NCBI GenBank assembly: GCA_019120175.1
Contig: DWVP01000010.1
Location: 1 to 40,467 of the forward strand
Length of the DNA: 40,467 bases
Reading direction: 5' to 3'
From: Candidatus Corynebacterium faecigallinarum
GTDB taxonomy: Bacteria > Actinomycetota > Actinomycetes > Mycobacteriales > Mycobacteriaceae
Shown in pieces: positions 27,467 to 35,453 of the stretch. A program made the translations under genes and the position numbers. The notes beneath the pieces were generated by a model. It saw only the letters and a program-made list of their open reading frames with translations, searched no databases and was not told the origin of the DNA. Position 1 is the first letter of the stretch, and each line of letters begins with the position of its first letter.

Positions 27467-27841
27467 CTAGAGGGTGAGTGTCCCCAGTGTCGCGCTGGTC
27501 ACGGCGAGAACCCCTAATGCTGCGGCCGGGGTGCCCGCCTGGCCGGGGAATTCACCACGTCGGACGTGGGTTCTCACAGCCCCCACCATGACCAGTGCCA
27601 GGCAGACTGCGGCGACGGTCGACAGGACCGGGGCGATGCCGAGCGCGCGGGGCAGGATCAGTCCGAGGGCGCCGAGGAACTCCACCGCGCCGATGAACTT
27701 CACGGTGTTCTCACCGTAGTCGTCGGCCCACTCCAGTCCGGCATCGACCAGCGAGCCCTTCGCCCGGCCGAGCTTCATCAATCCGGAGCCGACGAAGCCG
27801 ACGGCCAGGATGATGTTGATGGTCCAGAGGATCACGGTCAT
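27467..27841 (-). CDS. DoxX-family membrane protein
   Basis: This 124-residue protein has four hydrophobic helices and the DoxX-family pattern: an N-terminal helix ending in GSGLMKLGRAKG, the second helix after the NTVKFIGAVEFLGALGLI motif, and a C-terminal helix pair. DoxX proteins are linked to membrane-bound oxidoreductase complexes and redox homeostasis. The ATG at 27841 has GGGAG upstream and is preferred to a start at 28141, which would reach into another gene's promoter. No neighbour shows a direct functional link. Confidence 0.82.
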   Translation of the reverse strand: MTVILWTINIILAVGFVGSGLMKLGRAKGSLVDAGLEWADDYGENTVKFIGAVEFLGALGLILPRALGIAPVLSTVAAVCLALVMVGAVRTHVRRGEFPGQAGTPAAALGVLAVTSATLGTLTL

Positions 27842-27978
27842 GACGACTCCCGCGGGGGGCACCCGCGATGATGTCGCGGGGAAAGAAAAGGCAGGTGGTG
27901 GTACATCGGGTGGTGCCCAGCATGGTAGTCGATCCAGGTATCCCCGGCTAGCCCCCGTTGGTGCCGACGGTGCGCTGA

Positions 27979-28896
27979 TCAGACGTCGACGCTTCCCCGG
28001 ATCAGTGTGGTGGTGGCCCCTCCGACGAGCACGTTCCCGCCGTCCGCGGTGGGGGTCACGGTGACCCGGCCGGTGCGCCCCATGACGGTGCCCTGGGAGG
28101 CGGTGTACGCCCCGGTTACCTGGCCGGAGCGCAGCAGCCACTGGCCGATCGAGGCGTTGAGTGACCCGGTCACCGGGTCCTCGTGGATTCCGGCACCCGG
28201 GGCGAAGGCGCGGACCTCAACATCTGCGCTGTCACCGTCTCCATTGTCGCGGCCATCCTCGTCCCCGTAGAAACCGACCACGCCGAGCAGCAGGTCAGAA
28301 TGCTCGGAGAAATCCGGCCCCAGATCCAGGACGTCTTGTGCGCTCGGCAGCTGGACCACCGCCCACTCTGGCCCGTTGGCCACCCACTGGTGGTTGACCA
28401 CCATGTCCCGGTCGATGCCGAGGGCGGCGCAGAAGGCACCCAGGTCCGCGTCCGACACGGGTCCAGACCGGGTGGTTGGAGGGGCAGTAAAGGCAAGCTC
28501 ACCTGCAGTGTCCCCAGTGTCCCCAGTGTCCCCAGTATCCCCAGTGTTCACAGTGAGCTCCACCAGGCCGGCCCCGGATTCCTGGACGACCACGTCGTCC
28601 CGTCGCGGCGTCCCACCGTTCTCCAACCACGCATGTGCGGTCCCGAGGGTGGGGTGTCCGGCGAAGGGGACTTCGCCGCCGGGCGTGAAGATCCGGACGC
28701 GGTAGTCGGCGCCCTCGGACGCGCCGTCCGACGTGGGCGGCAGGACGAAGGTGGTCTCGGAGAGGTTCGTCCACAGTGCGACGTCCTGCATCTGCTCGTC
28801 GGTCATCCCGGTTGCGTCCAAGATCACCGCCAGCGGATTGCCGAGGAAAGGCGTGGGGGAGAAGACGTCGACCTGGGTGAAGGGGCGGGTGCGCAT
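27979..28896 (-). CDS. PhzF-family isomerase/epimerase
   Basis: This 305-residue protein belongs to the PhzF family of diaminopimelate-epimerase-fold isomerases. Landmarks are TQVDVFSPTPFLGNPLAVIL, the catalytic Glu in NLSETTFVLPP (about residue 46), FTPGGEVPFAGHPTLGTAH and a C-terminal SQGTVMGRTGRV. The physiological substrate is unknown for most members. A 9-bp unit (ccccagtgt) is repeated about five times at 28507-28552 and encodes a DTG repeat in a surface loop. ATG start at 28896 near a G-rich run; the divergent side has no recognised gene. Confidence 0.88.
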   Translation of the reverse strand: MRTRPFTQVDVFSPTPFLGNPLAVILDATGMTDEQMQDVALWTNLSETTFVLPPTSDGASEGADYRVRIFTPGGEVPFAGHPTLGTAHAWLENGGTPRRDDVVVQESGAGLVELTVNTGDTGDTGDTGDTAGELAFTAPPTTRSGPVSDADLGAFCAALGIDRDMVVNHQWVANGPEWAVVQLPSAQDVLDLGPDFSEHSDLLLGVVGFYGDEDGRDNGDGDSADVEVRAFAPGAGIHEDPVTGSLNASIGQWLLRSGQVTGAYTASQGTVMGRTGRVTVTPTADGGNVLVGGATTTLIRGSVDV

Positions 28897-29085
28897 GGTG
28901 GCGATTCTAGGGGGGGGTCAGCGTGGCCGTTGCATTTGAATGTCTGGGGGAGTTCCCAGTAGGGATGCGGGATACCCACGTCCTGTTATGCGCACTCGCG
29001 TCTCGCCCCTGGATATGCGGTCAGGTGTGCAAGTTCATTGCTCTCAGGCATGCGCGCGCCCCGTCAGGCCGAGTTGCGTCATTAA
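28897..29085. other. Gap upstream of PhzF gene, no gene recognised
   Basis: A 65-residue + strand frame (28923-29120) starts at GTG but has no clear ribosome binding site and ends inside the palindrome; it is not supported. A G run (ggggggg, about 28911) sits just before the PhzF start on the - strand. Nothing else is recognised here. Confidence 0.3.
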
Positions 29086-29159
29086 AGTGTGCCCAGCGTC
29101 ATCGAAGAATGTCGTTTTGATGAGCCAGAGCGACATTCTTCGATGACGCTGGGCACACT
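29086..29159. repeat. Perfect 29-bp inverted repeat
   Basis: The left arm at 29086-29114 (begins AGTGTGCCCAGCGTCATC) and the right arm at 29131-29159 pair perfectly over 29 bp with a 16-nt loop (ttttgatgagccagag). It lies 72 bp beyond the stop of the amino-acid permease gene and 190 bp before the start of the PhzF gene. A terminator is possible, but the stem is far longer than needed and no T-run follows, so it could also be a mobile palindrome. A tail CGATGACGC recurs at 29161. Confidence 0.88.
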
Positions 29160-29230
29160 CCGATGACGCAGAGGATAAAGCCGGGTCGGACAGGCGCCAG
29201 ACACCAGGCCCAGGCGCCAGGCTCCGGGGC

Positions 29231-30733
29231 CTACGACAGGTCGATGGCTCCCTGCGTCCAGAGCACCACGGCCGTCACCGCGGCGGCGACGACCACGGCG
29301 GCGACGAACCACTCGAAGGCGTTGAAGACCCGGCGTCCGCCCTGGATCTGGGTGATGGCGTAGACGATCATGCCCGGGACCACGAGCAACATCCCCAGCA
29401 GCACGAACTTCGGGTCGGCGGCGTAGAACAGCCACACCGAGTAGATGAACGCCACCACCGCGATCAGCAGGTGCAGACGGTTCGTCCTCCGGCCCACCGT
29501 CGGGCCGTCGAGGTTGATCGACCGGCCGGCCTCCGGGTGCCGGATGCCCTCCCCATGGGTGGCGAGGAAGATCAGGTACAGCGCGCCGAAGAGGTAGGGG
29601 ATCAGGTAGAGCGAGGTCGCCAGCTGCACCATCGTGGTGTAGGCGGACTCGTTGAGGAAGAAGATCACGATGAACAGCTGGATGACCAGCGCGGACAGCA
29701 GCTGCGCGGAGACCGGGGCGCCGGAGGGGTTGATGCGACCCAGCTTCTTCGGCAGCAGGTTGTCCTGCGCCATCAGCGTCAGCGGCTCGGCGCAGAGCAT
29801 CTGCCAGGAGACGTAGGCGCCGAGCACGGAGATGCACAGACCGGCGGAGATCAGCCCGCCGCCCCAGGGGCCGACGACCAGCTTCAGCACCTCGGCCATG
29901 GAGTTGTCTCCCATCGCCGCGAGGTCCTCGCGGGATGCCACGCCGTAGGACAGGAAGCTCACCAGCAGCAGCAGGACGAACACCGCGAGGAAGCCGAGCA
30001 GGGTCGCCAGGGAGACATCCCGCCGGGTCTTGGCGCGCCGGGAGTACGCCGACGCGCCCTCGACACCGATGAACGCCCACACGGTGAACAGCATCATGCC
30101 CTTGACCTGAGTGGACAGGCTGGCGGCCTCGTCGCCGTCGTCACCGAAGGTCAGGGCGCGTCCCCAGAAGTCTGCGGTGAAGACCTCGGTGTTGAAACCC
30201 AGGAAGGCCACCAGGATGAGGAAGGCGGCGATCGGCAGCAGTTTCGCCGTGGTGGTGATCAGGTTCATCACCGCGGCCTGCCGGATTCCCCGGGCCAGTA
30301 CGGCGAAGATCGTCCAGTTCAGCACGGAGACGCAGAGGGCGTTGAGCAGCAGGTTGCGTCCGTCGAAGATGGGGAAGAAGTAGGCCAGGGAGCTGAAGAA
30401 CAGCGTGGCGTAACCGACCTGGGCGATGATCGAGGCCAGCCAGTAGCCCCAGCCGGAGGCGAAGCCGACGAAGTCGCCGAGGCCGGCACGCACATAGCTG
30501 TACACGCCGGAGTCCAGGTGCGGCTTGCGCTGGGCGAGGGACTGGAAGACGAAGGCGATGCACAGCATGCCGACGCCCGTGATCGTCCAACCGATGATCG
30601 CCGCACCCGGCGAGGCCACGTTCGCCACGTTCTGCGGCAGCGCGAAGATGCCGGAGCCGATGCAGGCGCCGAGGATCAGGGAGATCAGGACGGGGAGGCG
30701 GACGGTGTCTTTACTGTCCCGGGTTACATTCAC
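29231..30733 (-). CDS. APC-family basic amino acid permease/antiporter (LysI/ArcD-like)
   Basis: This 500-residue protein has 12 or more hydrophobic segments and the APC-family start ISLILGACIGSGIFALPQNVA, with KPHLDSGVYSYVRAGLGDFVGFASGWGYW and later TVWAFIGVEGASAYSRRA. The pattern and length match the lysine/arginine-ornithine antiporter group (C. glutamicum LysI is about 500 residues). It should move lysine, arginine or ornithine across the cytoplasmic membrane. The start codon at 30733 is GTG with a weak ribosome binding site. A long hairpin lies beyond its stop. Specificity cannot be read from the sequence. Confidence 0.87.
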   Translation of the reverse strand: MNVTRDSKDTVRLPVLISLILGACIGSGIFALPQNVANVASPGAAIIGWTITGVGMLCIAFVFQSLAQRKPHLDSGVYSYVRAGLGDFVGFASGWGYWLASIIAQVGYATLFFSSLAYFFPIFDGRNLLLNALCVSVLNWTIFAVLARGIRQAAVMNLITTTAKLLPIAAFLILVAFLGFNTEVFTADFWGRALTFGDDGDEAASLSTQVKGMMLFTVWAFIGVEGASAYSRRAKTRRDVSLATLLGFLAVFVLLLLVSFLSYGVASREDLAAMGDNSMAEVLKLVVGPWGGGLISAGLCISVLGAYVSWQMLCAEPLTLMAQDNLLPKKLGRINPSGAPVSAQLLSALVIQLFIVIFFLNESAYTTMVQLATSLYLIPYLFGALYLIFLATHGEGIRHPEAGRSINLDGPTVGRRTNRLHLLIAVVAFIYSVWLFYAADPKFVLLGMLLVVPGMIVYAITQIQGGRRVFNAFEWFVAAVVVAAAVTAVVLWTQGAIDLS

Positions 30734-30768
30734 GGGGAATGAGGTTAGCCCACCGACGCGGAATCGCC

Positions 30769-31191
30769 CTAGTGGTCCGGTGGCGGGGCCGGCGACGGGA
30801 CAACGGCTTCCCCCCCGACGTCGGATGCCGCCCGGGCGAGACGCTTGTCAAAAGTGACCAGAGGACAATCATGGCGGGCGGCGAGGGCGACATAGGCCGC
30901 ATCGTAGGGGCTGATGTGGTGCCGGAGCGCCCAGACGTCCCGCAGCAGCGACGCCGAAGGTTCCGCGACTTCCAGTTCGGTGGCGCACATCGCGTCGATG
31001 GCGGCGGTGGACAATGCGGGGGACAGACGCCCGGAGGCTTCGAAACGGCGGATTGTCCGCAGAGTCTCCAGCGGTCCGTGGGACGGCATGGCCCAGTGCA
31101 CGTCGTCGGCGAGAACCTGTCGCGCGGCGGATGCTTCTGCCGAGTCAGCGGTGAGGGCGACTGCCCAGACGCTGGCGTCCACGACGATCAT
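30769..31191 (-). CDS. vapC: VapC-family PIN-domain toxin
   Basis: This 140-residue PIN-domain protein is probably a VapC RNase toxin that cleaves tRNA or rRNA. The acidic residues expected of the active site are present: Asp5 (MIVVDASVW), Glu in PLETLRTI, Asp in SPYDAAYVALA and Asp in LVTFDKRL. Its ATG overlaps the vapB stop by 4 nt (ATGA), a typical antitoxin-toxin arrangement that couples translation. The gene ends 33 bp before the permease start in the same direction. Confidence 0.9.
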   Translation of the reverse strand: MIVVDASVWAVALTADSAEASAARQVLADDVHWAMPSHGPLETLRTIRRFEASGRLSPALSTAAIDAMCATELEVAEPSASLLRDVWALRHHISPYDAAYVALAARHDCPLVTFDKRLARAASDVGGEAVVPSPAPPPDH

Positions 31192-31457
31192 CCGAGTTCT
31201 CCGTGGAGGTCCCCTCGGTCGACCTCGGCGCCGCCTTCGCGACCTTCGCGCACGACGTCGACCGCATCATTGACGGTGATTGACGTGCGCCTACCCGAAG
31301 TGATGTCGAAGGTTGCGGCGTTGCCGGCGAACCGGGCTTCGCGTTCCACCATCTCGAGCAGGTAGGCCTGGATGCTCTGCCCTTTCGCTGCAGCTCGTTC
31401 GGCGATGCGGTCGCGGACACCCTCCGGGACGTTGCGGATCTGCATGTTGACACCCAT
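31188..31457 (-). CDS. vapB: VapB/FitA-like ribbon-helix-helix antitoxin
   Basis: This 89-residue protein has an N-terminal ribbon-helix-helix domain (MQIRNVPEGVRDRIAERAAAKGQSIQAYLLEMV) of the FitA/VapB type that binds operator DNA, and a C-terminal toxin-binding tail. The ATG at 31457 begins MGVNMQIRN; the ATG at 31445 at MQIRN is an alternative. A TATAAT element ends 7 nt before the 31457 ATG, so the mRNA is probably leaderless. It is followed directly by vapC. Autorepression at the operator at 31460-31476 is expected. Confidence 0.87.
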   Translation of the reverse strand: MGVNMQIRNVPEGVRDRIAERAAAKGQSIQAYLLEMVEREARFAGNAATFDITSGRRTSITVNDAVDVVREGREGGAEVDRGDLHGELG

Positions 31458-31459
31458 GC

Positions 31460-31476
31460 ATGCATTATACATGCAT
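31460..31476 (-). promoter_or_regulatory. vapB operator overlapping its -10 box
   Basis: ATGCAT-TATAC-ATGCAT forms a palindrome with 6-bp arms and a 5-bp spacer. On the - strand a perfect TATAAT (31469-31464) lies inside it, and the vapB ATG starts seven bases later. Binding of the ribbon-helix-helix antitoxin here would block the promoter. No good -35 box is seen. Confidence 0.7.
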
Positions 31477-31496
31477 AGCTCGGGAAGGGGCTGCCG

Positions 31497-32879
31497 TCAG
31501 TGGTCGTGGGTCAGCGCCCGCAGGTGCTTGAAGATGGACGCACCGTCCTGCGAAATGCCGTTGTGCTCCCAGCGGTTGGTGACGTGCGGCTGCAGTCCCC
31601 GGATCGTCGCAGTGGTCTCCATCGACAGTTCGAAGGGGACGAAGATGTCGTCGAGGTACACTGCCGCGGCGGTGGGAACCTCGGTGTTACGCAGCTGGTC
31701 GGCGTCGTAGAGCGGCGTCCAGTCATCCTTGTCGGCGAGAAGGTCAGCGACGGCCTTCCACGGACGCAGTGCAGGGTCCTCGTCGAAGTGCCAGGGGTAG
31801 AAGTGCTCGCCGGTGAGGTAGTGGCCGTCCTCCTCGGCGAAGCCGGGGACCTCCTCGCGGATCCGATGCGCCGACCAGTTGGTCGCTCCCCGGATGCCGT
31901 AGATCGTCTCGTGGACCACCGCGTACAGCGGGGCATCGGCGACGCTGAGGTGACTGGACAGCTCGGTGAGGAACGGGGTGCGCAGGCGGCGTCGTCCGGC
32001 GGAACCCGGGCTGCCCGGAACAGTGCGGAACGGTTCTTCCAGCAGGTAGGCCAGGGTGTCGAAGCCGCCGGTGCGGCCCAGGTTCATGCCGACGGTGCGG
32101 AACCGTCGCGAGGTCAGGCGCTCGCCGGTGGGCAGAGACTCCTCGGTGTCGTCGAGGTGTCGGCAGATCTCGGCGATGCGCTGCTGCGCCCACGGGTACC
32201 GGGTGGTGAAGCGGTCGTTGCGGATGGCGGTTTTCGCGTAGGTCGCGCGGTAGACGTCGTCGATACGGGTGTCGGACGCACCGACGAAGCCGGGCAGCCC
32301 GCCGGTGAAGAATGCCTCGGCCACGCCTTCGGGACGCTGCGAAAGATAGGTGGTGATACAGAAACCGCCGAAGGACTGTCCGAGCAGCGTCCACGGATCT
32401 TCGCCCAGCGCCTCACGGAGCAGTTCGGCATCGGCGACGATACTGTCGGCACGCAGGTGGGTGAGGTACTCGGCCTGGTCGGCCGGGCTGGGTCCCAAGG
32501 CCTCGGGGACGGCGACGTCGACCGGGGTGGACCGTCCGGTGCCGCGCTGGTCGAAGAGGATCACGCGGTAGTTCTTCAACGCCTCACCCAGCCAGCCACT
32601 CAGTTCCCCGCCGTCGCCGTTGGCCTGGGGCCGGGGACTGCCGTGGCCGGGGCCGCCCTGCAGAAACAGCAGCGCCGGCAGGTTCTCGCCGCCGTCGGGG
32701 ACGTACTGACGGGCGTAGATGTCGATGGTCCGGGTGTCTGCGCTGCCTGTACTGCCGGTGCCGCCTGTGCTGCTGGTGTCGCCTGTGTTTCTGGCGCTGC
32801 CGTGGACCAGTGGCGCGGTGAGGATGTGCTCCTTGACGGTGTGGCCATGCCGGCGGGACTGGGTGGTCGCGAGGTTCAT
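31497..32879 (-). CDS. S33-family peptidase (prolyl aminopeptidase-like alpha/beta hydrolase)
   Basis: This 460-residue protein resembles proline iminopeptidases: FLQGGPGHGSP (oxyanion-hole region), DQRGTGRST, and the nucleophile elbow LLGQSFGGFC, with candidate Asp and His residues near the C-terminus (VYLDDIFVPFE; VTNRWEHNG). It would release N-terminal proline or similar residues from peptides in the cytoplasm. It is about 60 residues longer than many relatives because of an N-terminal extension that contains a Thr-Gly-Ser repeat encoded at about 32746-32790. ATG at 32879, preceded by an A/G-rich sequence. Confidence 0.87.
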   Translation of the reverse strand: MNLATTQSRRHGHTVKEHILTAPLVHGSARNTGDTSSTGGTGSTGSADTRTIDIYARQYVPDGGENLPALLFLQGGPGHGSPRPQANGDGGELSGWLGEALKNYRVILFDQRGTGRSTPVDVAVPEALGPSPADQAEYLTHLRADSIVADAELLREALGEDPWTLLGQSFGGFCITTYLSQRPEGVAEAFFTGGLPGFVGASDTRIDDVYRATYAKTAIRNDRFTTRYPWAQQRIAEICRHLDDTEESLPTGERLTSRRFRTVGMNLGRTGGFDTLAYLLEEPFRTVPGSPGSAGRRRLRTPFLTELSSHLSVADAPLYAVVHETIYGIRGATNWSAHRIREEVPGFAEEDGHYLTGEHFYPWHFDEDPALRPWKAVADLLADKDDWTPLYDADQLRNTEVPTAAAVYLDDIFVPFELSMETTATIRGLQPHVTNRWEHNGISQDGASIFKHLRALTHDH

Positions 32880-32979
32880 GCCTCAAGTCCTACCGGAAGT
32901 GACCCGGGTGCAGGGGTGCCAGGTCTCCGTCGGAGTGAGCGTGCCCGAGAGCGCCCCCAGAGTGCACCTCGCCTCGAAC

Positions 32980-33044
32980 TGCTTTTGCGCCCCCTTTTCC
33001 TGGAAACGATGGCAACGGATTCCTCGATCGGGGGCGCAAAAGCA
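32980..33044. repeat. 15-bp inverted repeat upstream of the S33 peptidase gene
   Basis: Arms TGCTTTTGCGCCCCC (32980-32994) and GGGGGCGCAAAAGCA (33030-33044) are perfect, with a 35-nt loop that contains a smaller TTTCC/GGAAA pairing. It lies 100 bp upstream of the peptidase start, next to gene remnants. Function unknown; possibly a terminator remnant or mobile palindrome. Confidence 0.78.
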
Positions 33045-33060
33045 GAGAGGCCCTCACTCT

Positions 33061-33216
33061 TCACGGACGACGAGTTCGACGTTCTTCGCTCCGTGGGCCG
33101 GGCCGAGCAGCTCCGCCTCCGACGCCATCAAGTCGTGGGGCCCGGACGGCACCGTCGGCACGCTCGAGTAGTCCGTGGCGTTTGAGACGGACGGCGATGA
33201 CCTGGTCGGGGCGCAT
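33061..33216 (-). pseudogene. Possible remnant of a winged-helix DNA-binding protein
   Basis: From ATG 33216 a 51-codon frame starts MRPDQVIAVRLKRHGLLERA, which resembles the start of the winged-helix family linked to AlkZ-type proteins, but soon turns to low-complexity residues. In another frame a coding-like tail ASEAELLGPAHGAKNVELVV ends at 33054. A deletion with frameshift of a longer gene would explain both, but neither piece is long enough for certainty. Confidence 0.3.
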
Positions 33217-33241
33217 ACTTCCGCAGGCTACCCGCGACGAT

Positions 33242-33316
33242 TTGACAACAAAGGGGAGGAGGAGTCAGTATAAAGGTGGAAAGAGGGAGCCCCACGCCAC
33301 ACGGCGCGGGGCTTTT
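33242..33316 (+). terminator. Promoter-like boxes followed at once by a terminator hairpin
   Basis: A hairpin pairs AGCCCC-a-CGCC (33288-33298) with GGCG-c-GGGGCT (33303-33313) over a 4-nt loop and is followed by TTTT, a typical intrinsic terminator on the + strand. No + strand gene stands before it. TTGACA (33242) and TATAAA (33269) lie just upstream but are 21 bp apart, longer than the usual 16-19 bp spacing. Either this is a leftover of a deleted gene or a very short terminated RNA. Confidence 0.6.
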
Positions 33317-33430
33317 GTCATGTCTGGGACAGTTTCGGGTTAATGGTGGTCTCAGCCGGGGTGGGGAGCAGGGGCTGCTGTTCCCGTACGGTGGGATGGT
33401 GTAATCCAGCCATGACGGGGAGGATGAACG

Positions 33431-33730
33431 GTGCAGGAGTCGACGGGGGCCACTGTGCGGCAGGTCGAGACGGGTCGTCCATGGGGGAGGCGATGGAACT
33501 GGCTGATCGGAAAGCCGGACGGGCCCGGTGTCGGGTTGCGTTTCGTCACTGCTGCGGTGTTGATCTTCAACGGTGTCCTCGCGGTGCTGCGGCTCACCTC
33601 GGTCCTCGGCACAACAGACGATGCGCTCGGATACGTGTTCACCATTGCCGGTGTATGCCTGCTGCCCTTCGGTGCGCTGTTTGCCTGGAGCGCCTACAGG
33701 CTCCAGCGTGAATCTTCCGGTGGATCCTGA
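33431..33730 (+). CDS. Small two-helix membrane protein
   Basis: This 99-residue protein is unrecognised. It has two hydrophobic helices (about residues 37-58 and 67-85) with a short TTDDALGY loop between them and a charged tail RLQRESSGGS. The basic N-terminus (GRRWNWLIGKPDGPGVG) suggests it stays in the cytoplasm. The GTG at 33431 is supported by GGGAGGA upstream. It stands alone between remnants and the TipAS-domain gene on the other strand. Confidence 0.62.
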   Translation: MQESTGATVRQVETGRPWGRRWNWLIGKPDGPGVGLRFVTAAVLIFNGVLAVLRLTSVLGTTDDALGYVFTIAGVCLLPFGALFAWSAYRLQRESSGGS

Positions 33731-33735
33731 AGGTC

Positions 33736-33900
33736 GGAACAGTTCCACCGGCAGCTGCAGGACGCGCAGTACGCGGTGAACCGAAGCTCGGCGCGGATTC
33801 TCCGGGCCTATGTTCCCCGACCGGGTAGACGAAGAGACGGCCATGGCGTTCGTGAACGCCATGGTCATCTCGATCGGTCAGCTCGCGGACTCCCGCTGAG
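33736..33900 (+). pseudogene. Possible frameshifted gene fragment
   Basis: One frame reads EQFHRQLQDAQYAVNRSSARILRAYV and then becomes unlikely; a second frame, shifted, reads PDRVDEETAMAFVNAMVISI and ends ADSR then TGA at 33898-33900. Joined, they would form the end of a helical protein. No start with a ribosome binding site is visible. The identity is unknown and the call is tentative. Confidence 0.3.
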
Positions 33901-33925
33901 TTGTACCGGTGTTGCACCGGCACCA

Positions 33926-34348
33926 TTAACCCAGCTGCGTGTCGGCGTAATGCGCCAGTGCGTCGCGGACGAAGGACGCTCCCTCGTTGCCGCCGAAGTT
34001 GGCGGCGAAACGCTCGTCGGCGACATACAGCTCACCGAGTCCTCGGAGGTAGCTTGCCAAGGTGCCGTCCTTCTCGCTCCCGGCACGGTGTGCGGGGGTC
34101 CCGGGAGCGGAGCCCAACCACTCGACGTGGCGCTGCGCCAGCTCCTGGGCGCTCTCGGAGGTCGGGTCGTCGGCACGCCCAGCGGCGGCGATCCAGTCGC
34201 GGTTGAGCTGCTCGAGGTTCGCCCGGAATGCGTCCTGCCCGTCCGTGCCGAGCGAGCGCCACCACTGGTCACCGGCGGCGTAGGCGTCGGCGCCCCAGCG
34301 CTGCTCCACCTCGTCCTTGTACTGCGTGTGGTCGAAAGTGTGGGACAT
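33926..34348 (-). CDS. TipAS antibiotic-recognition-domain protein
   Basis: This 140-residue protein matches the TipAS domain, the drug-binding C-terminal half of TipA-type regulators, without the MerR DNA-binding half. The family pattern is visible in HTQYKDEVEQRWGADAY, WWRSLGTDGQ, LAQRHVEWLG and LGELYVADERFAANFGG. Stand-alone TipAS proteins can bind thiopeptides and may act as drug-sequestering immunity factors or helper domains. The ATG at 34348 has a strong AAAGGAGA ribosome binding site and is preferred over 34387. Function of this copy is inferred only from the domain. Confidence 0.88.
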   Translation of the reverse strand: MSHTFDHTQYKDEVEQRWGADAYAAGDQWWRSLGTDGQDAFRANLEQLNRDWIAAAGRADDPTSESAQELAQRHVEWLGSAPGTPAHRAGSEKDGTLASYLRGLGELYVADERFAANFGGNEGASFVRDALAHYADTQLG

Positions 34349-34445
34349 CGTCTTCTCCTTTCGGTGTCTCTCTGAGTCCCATCGCACCGCTTGTCCGGTG
34401 CGATGAGTTCACGCTAAGGACTGACGCGACGTCAGGGTCAAGCGG

Positions 34446-35441
34446 TCAGAGAACCACGCTCTCGAGCCGGACGTAACCGTCCTCCATGCCGCTGACCATG
34501 CCGGTGGCGATGACCTGTTCGCGGACCTCGGCATCGGGGTAGGTGATCAGGTAGCTGACCAGTGTGCCGCCCTCGACCGGGGTGAGGGTGAGCTCGTTGA
34601 GTGTCTCCGGGTTCCCGGCGCCCTCGGCGTTGTCGGGGGAGATCATGGTCTCGGTGGTGACCAGACGGTTCGGGGCGGAGATCTCCGTGACCTCACCGGT
34701 GAAGCCGAAGCGTTCCCCGGTCTCGTCGTTCTGCCATTCCGAACGGTAGGTGTCGCCGACGTTGGTACCGGTGATGCACACCGGCATGGACCAGCCGTCG
34801 GGTCCGAGTTGCCACTGCTGCAGTATCTCGGCCTCGGTGTGGGCGGCCCAGACCTGGTCCACGCTGCCGCGGACGACGCGGGCCACCCGGGCCTGGTTCT
34901 CGCCGACGAGCTGGAGCTCGGCGGCGCGTCCGGCGGCGAAGGACGCCAGGTCGGCCAGGACGTCGTCGATCTGGCTCATGGCGGCCTTGGTGCCCTCGAC
35001 CATGCCCATCTCGGTGAGCTTCTCGAGCTCCTCCAGGGAGTTGAAGGTGGTCACGGTGGTGACCCGGGCGCCGAGGGCGGTCTCGGTGAACTGGAAGTCC
35101 ATCTGCATGGTCGGCATGTCGGTGTTGGGGACGCCGTCGTCGTCGGCGAAACCGTCCTTCACGACGAAGCTGTACGGGTCCTCCACGCTGACCCACTCCC
35201 AGTAGCCGTTGCTGCGGTCGCCCTCGGGGCCGGTCATGTAGTAGGTGCTGAGGCCGCCGGGGTAGGCGTCGTGCCGGGTGAAGGTGGCGGGGTAGGTGGG
35301 CGGTCCCCAGAACTTCTCGATCTGACGGGGGTCGGTGTAGGCGTCCCACAGGCGACGGAGGCTGGCGGTGGAGTCGGCGACGATGGTCAGCGTCGGGGAC
35401 TGCGGGTCGTTGGTGTCGGTGGTGACTGAGGTGACAGGCAT
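34446..35441 (-). CDS. Tandem SRPBCC (AHSA1-like) domain protein
   Basis: This 331-residue protein has two START-like AHSA1/SRPBCC domains: residues about 15-165 (ASLRRLWDAYTDPRQIEKFWGPP) and about 175-331 (GSVDQVWAAHTEAEILQQWQLGP). Each has the usual helix-grip core with VTEISAPNRLVTTE-type strands. Such proteins bind small hydrophobic ligands, or interact with Hsp90, and are often paired with an ArsR-type regulator, as here (13 bp apart). A fused pair is less usual; single domains of about 150 residues are common. Substrate is not known. Confidence 0.9.
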   Translation of the reverse strand: MPVTSVTTDTNDPQSPTLTIVADSTASLRRLWDAYTDPRQIEKFWGPPTYPATFTRHDAYPGGLSTYYMTGPEGDRSNGYWEWVSVEDPYSFVVKDGFADDDGVPNTDMPTMQMDFQFTETALGARVTTVTTFNSLEELEKLTEMGMVEGTKAAMSQIDDVLADLASFAAGRAAELQLVGENQARVARVVRGSVDQVWAAHTEAEILQQWQLGPDGWSMPVCITGTNVGDTYRSEWQNDETGERFGFTGEVTEISAPNRLVTTETMISPDNAEGAGNPETLNELTLTPVEGGTLVSYLITYPDAEVREQVIATGMVSGMEDGYVRLESVVL

Positions 35442-35453
35442 GGTGGTGGCCTT

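Noticed and set aside
28923..29120. 65-codon + strand frame beside the PhzF gene
   Set aside because: No ribosome binding site, overlaps the perfect palindrome and shows no recognised motif.
33128..33868. 246-codon - strand frame across 33.1-33.9 kb
   Set aside because: Pro/Arg/Ser-biased product, no ribosome binding site, runs across a terminator and the small two-helix gene on the other strand.
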